Source: a bacterium
GTDB lineage: Bacteria > Sumerlaeota > Sumerlaeia > UBA8349
Length of the DNA stretch: 5,265 nucleotides
NCBI GenBank assembly: GCA_013203855.1
Contig: JABMPG010000776.1
Location: 1 to 5,265, forward strand
Direction of reading: 5' to 3'
A model generated the notes under the pieces. It had not been told where the DNA came from. It worked only from the letters and a program-made list of their open reading frames with translations, and searched no databases. Made by a program: the position numbers and the translations under genes. Below are positions 1 through 5,265 of this stretch, piece by piece (position 1 is the first letter of the stretch; every line of letters starts with the position of its first letter).

Positions 1-32
1 GAAATGTTGTCCGCCTCGATTACAGATAGTGA

Positions 33-1055
33 TTAGAATGCAATCGGAGCTCCAAACTCAAGGACTTTTTCCAGAATACGGGCGTTTTCCGCAATTCCGC
101 GCTCCGCATACAACCAGATCGAGCCGGACCACTGGCGGTAAAGCACGATCTGTTGCTTGGCATAGCGCCGACTGATCTTCTGGGTTTCCTCGATGGCCGA
201 TGCGAGATCGCGCTTGCCGAGGACGACATCCAGCATCTGGGGATATCCCAGCGCCTTCATCGCCGGCCAATCCGGTGTCGCGCCCTGTCGTACGAGGTCC
301 CGCACTTCCTCCAGGAAACCCGCCTCCACCATTTTCACCACCCGGGCATCGATACGTCGATACAGGTCCTCCCGCGAAGCGCTGAGAACGAAACGGAAGG
401 CGGGCGGGGGCTTGAACTCGCGGCGTCCCTCGGCCTGGAGATCGCTCAGGCTGCGGCCGGTCGATTCGAATACCTCCAGAGCGCGAACGACGCGCAGTTT
501 GTCGTTTTCGTGAATGCGGGCGGCGGCCTCGGGGTCTACTTCGGCCAGCCGACATCGAAGGTGCCGCCCGTTGTCCTCGTCCCACTCCGCTTCGAGTCGG
601 GCGCGGATTTCGAGGGAGCGTCCCGCGCCGGGGGTCTGGAAAAGTCCTCCGGTCAGAACTTTGAAGTAGAGACCCGTGCCTCCGGCGACAATGACCGCGC
701 GGCCCCGGCTCCGGATTTCGTCAATCAATCGGCGGGTTTCGCGCAGCCAATCGGCCGCTGACCAGAGAAAGGTCGGGGCGATCGTGTTGACCATGTGATA
801 GGGCCGTCTCCGTGTCTCATCGGGCACGGGCTGGGCGGTTCCGATCGCCAGGCCGCGATAGACCTGCATGGAGTCGGCCGAGATGATCTCGCCATCGAGA
901 TGCTCGGCCAGTTCGACGGCCAGGGCGGTCTTGCCCGTGGCGGTGGGGCCGGCAAGGAGAACGAGGGGGGGATTCGGGGCGGGATCCACGGCGGATGGGC
1001 CTGAGTCGGGGGTCGTTTCCGGAAAATTCAGTTCATGGACTTGAGTATAGAACAT
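33..1055 (-). CDS. miaA: tRNA dimethylallyltransferase (MiaA)
   Basis: Transfers a dimethylallyl group from DMAPP to N6 of A37 in tRNAs reading UNN codons; cytoplasmic. The family is recognisable along its whole length. There is a P-loop GPTATGKT at residues 36-43 and the DSMQVYRG motif at 61-68, whose Asp61 aligns with the catalytic Asp of the family. GGTGLY follows at 125-130, then HENDKLRVVRALEV at 182-195, RIDARVVKMVEAGFLEEV at 234-251, and the C-terminal SRRYAKQQ tRNA-contact motif at 295-302. At 340 aa it is slightly longer than the usual 300-320, because about 30 residues precede the P-loop strand. The ATG at 1055 lacks a strong Shine-Dalgarno site, and an in-frame GTG at codon 23 is a possible later start, so the N-terminus is uncertain. 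It is divergent from the cheY operon and ends in TAA near the window edge. It has no evident functional link to its neighbours. Identity is very secure. Confidence 0.97.
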   Translation of the reverse strand: MFYTQVHELNFPETTPDSGPSAVDPAPNPPLVLLAGPTATGKTALAVELAEHLDGEIISADSMQVYRGLAIGTAQPVPDETRRRPYHMVNTIAPTFLWSAADWLRETRRLIDEIRSRGRAVIVAGGTGLYFKVLTGGLFQTPGAGRSLEIRARLEAEWDEDNGRHLRCRLAEVDPEAAARIHENDKLRVVRALEVFESTGRSLSDLQAEGRREFKPPPAFRFVLSASREDLYRRIDARVVKMVEAGFLEEVRDLVRQGATPDWPAMKALGYPQMLDVVLGKRDLASAIEETQKISRRYAKQQIVLYRQWSGSIWLYAERGIAENARILEKVLEFGAPIAF

Positions 1056-1071
1056 CGCCCGCCGATATATG
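1041..1071 (+). promoter_or_regulatory. Candidate promoter for the cheY operon
   Basis: A TTGAGT (1041-1046) is followed after 17 nt by GATATA (1064-1069), or after 19 nt by TATATG (1066-1071). This is the only AT-rich stretch between the divergent miaA and cheY starts, and it lies about 100 nt upstream of the cheY GTG. The match to sigma-70 consensus is only partial. Part of the element lies inside the annotated miaA 5' end. It could instead, or also, serve miaA on the other strand. Weak, position-based call. Confidence 0.22.
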
Positions 1072-1154
1072 CAACAGGGAACGTCGGCCGGAGCCTTTCC
1101 CGCCTCGCAAAGCCCTCGGGCGCCGGCCGGCGGACCCTGCCAAACGGCAAGAAG

Positions 1155-1159
1155 AGAGG
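1155..1159 (+). promoter_or_regulatory. Ribosome-binding site fixing the GTG start of cheY
   Basis: AGAGG lies 9 nt before the GTG at 1169. No ATG lies at the expected N-terminus of the receiver domain. The open frame runs upstream to 995, but those 58 codons overlap miaA on the opposite strand and resemble nothing in a receiver domain. This site therefore decides the start. Confidence 0.65.
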
Positions 1160-1168
1160 CGGACTATC

Positions 1169-1594
1169 GTGGCGATTCAGATTCTCATCGTAGACGATTC
1201 CGCGCTTGTGCGCCAGGTGGTGAAAAAGATCGTCCGACAGACTGGCCTCGAAGCGGAATTCCACGAAGCATCCGACGGGATTCAGGCCCTCGATTCCATT
1301 CGCACCGCTTCCATCGAACTGGTTATCAGCGACATCAACATGCCGAATATGGACGGCTTGGAGATGCTTGCCCAGCTGCGTTCCATGCCCGAACAAGCCG
1401 ACCTGCCCGTGATCGTAGTCAGCACTGAGGGCAGCGACGAAACCGTGCGTCGGGCCATGGAACTGGGCGCGAACGGCTACGTCTACAAGCCGTTCACTCC
1501 CGAGCAACTCGCCGAAAAGCTGCTGCCTCTCGGACTGGTTCCCCAGCCCGTCTTTTCCGATGCGGTCGATCTTTCCGATCCGACCGCCTTCTGA
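1169..1594 (+). CDS. cheY: CheY-type single-domain response regulator
   Basis: A stand-alone receiver domain of 141 aa that should accept a phosphoryl group from a histidine kinase (CheA in chemotaxis) and signal to the flagellar switch or another target in the cytoplasm. All receiver landmarks are present. These are the acidic pair Asp9-Asp10, the phospho-acceptor Asp55 in SDINMPNMDG, the switch hydroxyl Ser85 (Thr86 adjacent) in VVSTEG, Tyr104 at the position of CheY Tyr106, and Lys107 in YKPFTPEQL. There is no DNA-binding output domain, only about 17 extra residues after the last helix. The NGYVYKPF segment is close to classical CheY. It is the first gene of the operon, with cheX 33 nt downstream, which strongly suggests CheX is its phosphatase. 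A regulator of a non-flagellar output remains possible, since no kinase or motor gene is in view. Confidence 0.92.
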   Translation: MAIQILIVDDSALVRQVVKKIVRQTGLEAEFHEASDGIQALDSIRTASIELVISDINMPNMDGLEMLAQLRSMPEQADLPVIVVSTEGSDETVRRAMELGANGYVYKPFTPEQLAEKLLPLGLVPQPVFSDAVDLSDPTAF

Positions 1595-1627
1595 CGTTAT
1601 CCGCCCGATCGATTTGAGGAACATCCG

Positions 1628-2110
1628 ATGGAGCCCCAATTCTATGACCTGCTGACGGCTTCGGCCCAGGAGGTCTTCGAGACCATGTCTTTCCAGGAAG
1701 CCATCCCCGATCCTCCCGTCGGAGAAACGGTGGCGATCGAGGGAATGTCCCTGTCGGCCACGGTGGCTCTGGGCGGGGAGATCTCAGGATATCTCGCGAT
1801 CCACGCCTCAACCGAGTTTATCACGTCGTGCAGCCGGGCCATGGCCGGGGACGACGGAAGCGAAGTCGACCCCGGCCTTCTGCGGGACACGGCGGGGGAG
1901 CTGGCCAACATGATCGCGGGCACCCTGAAGCGAAGCATGTCCACCCAAATCGACCTGTTTGAGATCTCGCTGCCTGTGATTCTCCACAGCGACGGCCATC
2001 GCCTGTTCTTCAGCGGAGCCAAGCAGGCCTTCCCCCGTCTACTCGTGCCTTTTCGCACCGAAGAGGCTTCTCCCACGTTTTATGTGGAATTGCTGTTCCA
2101 TAAACGATAG
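1628..2110 (+). CDS. cheX: CheX-family CheY-P phosphatase
   Basis: A 160-aa protein of the CheC/CheX/FliY phosphatase fold, which dephosphorylates CheY-P to end or adapt the signal; cytoplasmic. The diagnostic signature is Asp87-x3-Glu91-x2-Asn94 in DTAGELANMIAG, followed by Pro116 21 residues later. Glu91 and Asn94 are the expected catalytic pair that positions water at the CheY aspartyl phosphate. Only one such site is present, as in CheX; CheC usually carries two. The start is supported by GAGGA at 1616-1620, 7 nt from the ATG, and by an N-terminal helix typical of CheX (FYDLLTASAQEVFETM). It sits between cheY and cheD, so substrate and phosphatase are co-encoded. CheC is the main alternative name; the single site and the length favour CheX. 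Confidence 0.88.
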   Translation: MEPQFYDLLTASAQEVFETMSFQEAIPDPPVGETVAIEGMSLSATVALGGEISGYLAIHASTEFITSCSRAMAGDDGSEVDPGLLRDTAGELANMIAGTLKRSMSTQIDLFEISLPVILHSDGHRLFFSGAKQAFPRLLVPFRTEEASPTFYVELLFHKR

Positions 2111-2124
2111 ATAAGAGGTAGCGA

Positions 2125-2149
2125 ATCGGGGGAAGCCCCGCTTCCGGAT
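2125..2149 (+). other. Intercistronic hairpin between cheX and cheD
   Basis: GGAAGC (2131-2136) and GCTTCC (2140-2145) form a perfect 6-bp stem around a CCC loop. ATC (2125-2127) and GAT (2147-2149) can extend it past a small internal loop. An alternative 5-bp stem, CGGGG/CCCCG (2127-2131 and 2136-2140), excludes the first. No T-tract follows, so it is not a classical terminator. It lies in the 75-nt cheX-cheD gap, upstream of a poor cheD ribosome-binding site. It may act on mRNA stability or translation, or be incidental. Confidence 0.35.
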
Positions 2150-2185
2150 CGTCTTGGCTCAAGGCGAAGGGACTTCTCTTTTCCG

Positions 2186-2668
2186 ATGGCGAACACTGTG
2201 GTCGACATCGCCGACATGAAGATTGCCCAGGGCAAAGGTAATGAACTGGTTACCTATGCGCTGGGTTCGTGCATTGCCGTGGCGATTTACGACCCGGTGA
2301 GCCAGGTGGGGGGAATGATACACTACATGCTGCCCGAGGCGTCGCTCAACCCGAACAAGGCGCGGGAGAACCCCTTCATGTTCGCCGATTCGGGGATCCC
2401 GCTCCTGTTTCGCGAGGCGTACCAGCGTGGCGCTGACCGGAGCCGGATTCAGATCAAACTGGCCGGCGGGGCGAACGTGATGGATTCGTCCAACTTTTTC
2501 AACATCGGCAAGCGGAACTATCTGGCGGCGCGGAAACTTTTCTACAAGAACAATCTCCTCATCTCGGCTGAACTGGTCGGCGGGGTGAGCGGGAAAAACA
2601 TGCGGATGGAACTGGGTGGCGGCCAGGTTGAGATCAAACTCCCTGGCGGCGAGGTGCGTATCCTATGA
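2186..2668 (+). CDS. cheD: Chemoreceptor glutamine deamidase CheD
   Basis: CheD hydrolyses selected glutamines of methyl-accepting chemotaxis proteins to glutamate, setting receptor sensitivity, and in known systems binds CheC-type phosphatases. This 160-aa protein carries the cysteine-hydrolase triad of the family: Thr23, Cys29 in TYALGSCIAV and His46 in GGMIHYMLP. The 6- and 17-residue spacings match those of characterised CheD. Family motifs follow: ADSGIPLLF (67-75), KLAGGANVM (91-99) and NIGKRN (106-111). The start gives the normal N-terminal length before the LGSC motif. However, the nearest purine-rich site, GAAGGGA (2166-2172), is 13 nt from the ATG, so initiation may be weak. It lies 75 nt after cheX, and its stop overlaps the next gene's start by ATGA, indicating translational coupling. 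No receptor gene is in the window. Confidence 0.95.
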   Translation: MANTVVDIADMKIAQGKGNELVTYALGSCIAVAIYDPVSQVGGMIHYMLPEASLNPNKARENPFMFADSGIPLLFREAYQRGADRSRIQIKLAGGANVMDSSNFFNIGKRNYLAARKLFYKNNLLISAELVGGVSGKNMRMELGGGQVEIKLPGGEVRIL

Positions 2669-3513
2669 TTTCGATCGAGGAACTCAAAGAACGGGTCGAG
2701 GAAATTCCGCCCCTGCCCGACCTGGTGCTGCGGCTGCTGGACATGTGCCGCGATCCCGATATCGCGCCCCGCGATATCGTTGAGGTGATCAAACACGATC
2801 CGGCGCTGACCATGAACGTGCTGCGCCTGTGCAATTCGACCTTCTACGGCCTACCGCGCAAGATCTCGTCCCTCCAGGAAGCCATGGTTTATATCGGCAC
2901 CGATGCCTTGGTGAACTTCGTGCTCGCCGGCCATCTCTCGCGCTACTATCGCAAGCGTCAGGACGGCTACGGGCTGGACGAGGGGATGCTCTGGCGCAAC
3001 GCCGTCGGCACGGCGATCTGCTCGCAGCGCGTGGCCGAGATCGCCGACCGCTCGCTGTCCGGATCGGCCTTTACCTGCGGGCTGCTGCACTGCATCGGCA
3101 AAATCATCCTCAATGCCTATGTCGCCGAGGAGTTCCAGAAACTGCTCGATCTCGTCGAGCGAACCGGGATCCCCTTCGTGCAGGCCGAGCGAGAGATCCT
3201 TGGCTTCACCCACGCCCAGATCGGCGCGGTCGTGGCCGACCACTGGGGCCTGCCTCCCGAAATCGTCGAGTCGATCCGCTACTACAACGACCCCCTGCGC
3301 GCCACCACGAATCAGAAACTGGTCGCCATCGTGCATGTGGGCAGCATTCTGTGTATCAGCTTCGGAATCGGCGTCGGCTCGGACGGCCTGGCCTACATTT
3401 TCCACCCCGGCGCTCTGAACCTTCTCGAGATCCGCGTTGACGACCTCTTCGCCCTCTCCATCGAAATCCACGACCAGTTCAAAAACGCCGAAGAGATTCT
3501 GTCGCTGGTGTAG
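2665..3513 (+). CDS. HDOD-domain signalling protein
   Basis: A 282-aa stand-alone HDOD protein, a branch of the HD-hydrolase superfamily found in bacterial signalling and generally thought to act by protein interaction rather than catalysis. The N-terminal family motif IPPLPDLVLRLLDM spans residues 14-27. It continues as VIKHDPALTMNVLRLCNSTFYGLPRKISSLQEA (41-73), then LLHCIGK (140-146), ILGFTHAQIGAVVADHWGLP (178-197) and IRYYNDP (204-210). The HDOD domain covers roughly 12-210; residues 211-282 form a C-terminal region I cannot assign. The HD dyad reads His142-Cys143, Asn112 stands where active relatives often have His, and YYN replaces the usual YHH. Metal-dependent hydrolase activity is therefore unlikely. 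The ATG overlaps the cheD stop by 4 nt, and GAGGT (2651-2655) supplies the ribosome-binding site 9 nt upstream. Its place at the operon end points to a role in chemotaxis or motility control, though partner and output are unknown. Confidence 0.92.
   Translation: MISIEELKERVEEIPPLPDLVLRLLDMCRDPDIAPRDIVEVIKHDPALTMNVLRLCNSTFYGLPRKISSLQEAMVYIGTDALVNFVLAGHLSRYYRKRQDGYGLDEGMLWRNAVGTAICSQRVAEIADRSLSGSAFTCGLLHCIGKIILNAYVAEEFQKLLDLVERTGIPFVQAEREILGFTHAQIGAVVADHWGLPPEIVESIRYYNDPLRATTNQKLVAIVHVGSILCISFGIGVGSDGLAYIFHPGALNLLEIRVDDLFALSIEIHDQFKNAEEILSLV
2757..2779 (+). repeat. Perfect 10-bp inverted repeat within the HDOD gene
   Basis: CGATATCGCG (2757-2766) and CGCGATATCG (2770-2779) are exact reverse complements separated by CCC. 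An upstream CGCGAT (2749-2754) can instead pair with ATCGCG (2761-2766), giving two mutually exclusive folds. The repeat lies about 90-115 nt into the coding sequence and encodes part of the DPDIAPRDIV segment. There is no T-tract. Its function is unknown. Confidence 0.5.
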
Positions 3514-3611
3514 CCGCAGATCAGCGTCTTCAATCCTGTCTAGTCACCGTCTGCCACGTTGCCCTGTAATATCTCGTTTCTGCCCGCATCGGTTGCTCCT
3601 CTGGGCGCCCT

Positions 3612-5237
3612 CTAGTTTGCCACCGGTTCGGCGGGCGCGTTTGCGGCAGGCTTTGCAGCGGGACGCAGCTTGTAAGCGGGGTTCGGTTTTGGATAGAGCG
3701 CGCCGGTGTCCTCTATAAAACCGTCAATAAGCGCGTCGAGTTCCTTCACTTTCTCCGGCATCCTGGCGGCGAGGTTGGTGGTCTCGCCGATATCGTCCTT
3801 GAGGTTGTAGAGTTCGTTCTCGTTTTCGACCACCCCGTCGGAGGCCCGGAAGCGCCGGATCAGCTTCCAGTCGCCCTGCCGGACGCAAACACCGCGACCC
3901 GGGAACCAGGTGAAGTAGGCGTCGCGCGAAAATGTTCCGGTGCCGCGCAGGACGGGCGCATAGGACACGCCATCGATCTTCTGTCGCGGGTTCGGCGCGA
4001 GGCTGATGAGGTCGAGCACGGTCGGATATACATCAATACAGCCGACGACCGCGTCGCTCGTGGTGCCCGGGGCGATCCGGCCTGGCCAGCGCACGATGAG
4101 CGGCACACGAATGCCCCCCTCGTAGATGCTGCCCTTGCCGCTACGCAACGGCTCGTTGTTCGTCGGGGCCTTTGAATCGGCCCATTTGTGGTAGCTGGCA
4201 ACGGTATCGGCCAGGTCGGCCCGCTTCGCCAGCCCTCCGCCAAGGGGGTCAGTCCGGGCGAAGCCACCGTTGTCGGACTTGAAAATGATGATGGTGTCAT
4301 CGGCGAGATTGAGTTCGTCGATCTTGTCGAGAACGCGGCCGAGGCTTTCGTCGACGCTCTTGAGCATGGAGGCCATGACAGGATTGTCCTGGCGGCCGGT
4401 CGGGTCGGTGCGCTTGGCCATCTCGGCGGTGATGCTTTCCTTGTGCCCCCACGGGCCATGGACGCTGAAGTGCCAGAGATTGAGGAAAAACGGCCGGTCT
4501 TTGTTCTCCGCTATGAACTTCAGCGACTCGTCGGTCAGCCGGTCGGCGATGTACTCTCCGGGCGGGCCATCGGTGATCGTTCCGTAGGTGAATCTCTCCC
4601 CTTCCGGCCTTTCCGGAGGTTCCGCGCCCGGCAGCACGCAGTTGTAGGGCGAGAAGTAGTTGGAGCTTGGCGGTCCGGGATCGGGAGCGAAGAAGGTGAC
4701 GTCGAAGCCCTGCTGGCTTGGCCAGTGGGGCTCGGTCAGGCCGACGTGCCACTTGCCGAAATGCCCCGTGCGATAGCCCGCTTCGCGCAAAGCCTCGGCG
4801 AGCGTGTACTGCGATGGCTCCAGGTAGTTTTTGCTTTCCGGCATGACGAGCGGACTGTTCGGTCCGGCCTTTTTGGGGAGAAAGTTGTGTCCTTCCTCCT
4901 GGGGCGGCATGTGACCGGTGGCGCTGGTGATGCCGTGGCGGGAGGAATATTGGCCGGTGAGGATGGAGGCTCTCGTGGGGGAGCACAACGGCATCGCATA
5001 GGCGCTAGTGAAGCGCATCCCCTGATCCGCTACCCGCTGCATGTTGGGGGTGTCGTAGTACTTGGAGCCGTAGGGCGTGCAATCCATCCAGCCCATGTCA
5101 TCCACGAGAAACAGGACGATATTGGGCTTGCGGGTGGCCCCCAGAGCGTGAGCGTCGCCCAGCATCTTCGCACCACACCCGGCCAGCAGCGCGGCCGACC
5201 CGATCCCCAATGCCCCCAGGAAGTCTCGACGTTTCAT
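3612..5237 (-). CDS. Exported type I sulfatase (formylglycine-dependent), Tat lipoprotein type
   Basis: Hydrolyses a sulfate ester of an unidentified substrate, probably outside the cytoplasmic membrane. The 541-aa length is normal for the family. The N-terminus has a twin-arginine motif, RRDFLG (3-8), a hydrophobic stretch and a lipobox LLAGC (Cys21). This implies folded export by Tat followed by lipid anchoring. The metal-site aspartates Asp46-Asp47 lie in FLVDDMGW. The maturation signature is Cys85-Ser-Pro-Thr-Arg89 followed by ASILTGQ, with Cys85 converted to formylglycine. Active-site candidates are Lys162 and His164 (GKWHVG), His260, Asp322-Asn323 (SDNGG) and Lys368. The C-terminal ELYNLKDDIGETTNLA begins at 475, and an Ala/Pro/Lys-rich tail covers the last 17 residues. 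Cysteine-type maturation needs a formylglycine-generating enzyme or radical-SAM anSME, not encoded here. Substrate (polysaccharide or aryl sulfate) cannot be read from sequence. The gene converges on the HDOD gene. Confidence 0.96.
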   Translation of the reverse strand: MKRRDFLGALGIGSAALLAGCGAKMLGDAHALGATRKPNIVLFLVDDMGWMDCTPYGSKYYDTPNMQRVADQGMRFTSAYAMPLCSPTRASILTGQYSSRHGITSATGHMPPQEEGHNFLPKKAGPNSPLVMPESKNYLEPSQYTLAEALREAGYRTGHFGKWHVGLTEPHWPSQQGFDVTFFAPDPGPPSSNYFSPYNCVLPGAEPPERPEGERFTYGTITDGPPGEYIADRLTDESLKFIAENKDRPFFLNLWHFSVHGPWGHKESITAEMAKRTDPTGRQDNPVMASMLKSVDESLGRVLDKIDELNLADDTIIIFKSDNGGFARTDPLGGGLAKRADLADTVASYHKWADSKAPTNNEPLRSGKGSIYEGGIRVPLIVRWPGRIAPGTTSDAVVGCIDVYPTVLDLISLAPNPRQKIDGVSYAPVLRGTGTFSRDAYFTWFPGRGVCVRQGDWKLIRRFRASDGVVENENELYNLKDDIGETTNLAARMPEKVKELDALIDGFIEDTGALYPKPNPAYKLRPAAKPAANAPAEPVAN

Positions 5238-5244
5238 GATGAAG

Positions 5245-5249
5245 CCTTT
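5245..5249 (-). promoter_or_regulatory. Ribosome-binding site of the sulfatase gene
   Basis: On the minus strand, AAAGG within GGGAAAGG lies 7 nt before the ATG at 5237. It supports this start, which is also the one that places the twin-arginine motif at residues 3-4. The promoter lies beyond the window. Confidence 0.7.
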
Positions 5250-5265
5250 CCCTGTTCTGGAATCC

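Noticed and set aside
1..32. Possible gene end or hfq start downstream of miaA
   Set aside because: Only 32 bases are available, and no motif or start signal can be supported.
153..761. Plus-strand open frame of 202 codons across miaA
   Set aside because: It is antisense to a fully conserved miaA, with no recognisable domain.
995..1168. 58-codon upstream extension of the cheY frame
   Set aside because: It overlaps the miaA 5' end on the opposite strand, has no receiver-like sequence, and a well-placed AGAGG precedes the GTG at 1169.
2851..3471. 206-codon open frame antisense to the HDOD gene
   Set aside because: It is a GC-rich shadow frame of a clearly recognisable HDOD gene, with no family motif of its own.
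3514..3611. Possible terminator between the convergent HDOD and sulfatase genes, including the palindrome GGGCGCCC at 3603-3610
   Set aside because: The palindrome has no loop or T-tract and no other stable stem with a T-run was found. I see no promoter or small gene in this gap either.
4297..4986. 229-codon open frame on the minus strand in another frame of the sulfatase
   Set aside because: The sulfatase frame carries all conserved motifs through this interval; this frame is Arg/Pro/His-rich and shadow-like.

Overview
The window holds six genes: an outward-facing tRNA-modification gene on the left, a four-gene plus-strand chemotaxis/signalling operon in the middle, and a secreted sulfatase gene converging on that operon from the right. 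The sequence is GC-rich by eye, and genes use ATG or GTG starts with ordinary Shine-Dalgarno sites. The combination of CheX, CheD and a stand-alone HDOD protein with a Tat/lipoprotein-type sulfatase suggests a Gram-negative, motile or formerly motile environmental bacterium. Sulfatases of this style are abundant in the PVC group (Planctomycetes, Verrucomicrobia, Lentisphaerae) and in some uncultured relatives. That placement is inference: nothing in the window fixes the phylum.

Layout: 33-1055 (-) miaA, tRNA dimethylallyltransferase. 1056-1168 is a divergent promoter region. 1169-1594 (+) is a CheY-type single-domain response regulator starting at GTG. 1628-2110 (+) is CheX, a CheY-P phosphatase. 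2186-2668 (+) is CheD, a chemoreceptor glutamine deamidase. 2665-3513 (+) is an HDOD-domain protein whose ATG overlaps the cheD stop by 4 nt. 3514-3611 is a short convergent gap with no convincing terminator. 3612-5237 (-) is a type I formylglycine sulfatase with a twin-arginine lipoprotein signal. The last 28 bases hold only the sulfatase ribosome-binding site.

Working together: CheY would carry the phosphoryl signal, CheX would remove it, and CheD would tune receptors by deamidating glutamines. In characterised systems CheD is also linked to the CheC/CheX-type phosphatases. HDOD proteins are non-enzymatic-looking HD-superfamily proteins often found in signalling contexts. No CheA, CheW, receptor, CheB or CheR is in the window, so the kinase must be encoded elsewhere or this is an accessory adaptation module. 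miaA and the sulfatase look functionally unrelated to the operon.

I saw no IS element, tRNA, rRNA, CRISPR array or clear prophage signal. The most interesting items are the compact CheY-CheX-CheD-HDOD module, the altered HD dyad (His-Cys) of the HDOD protein, and a perfect 10-bp inverted repeat inside its coding sequence.
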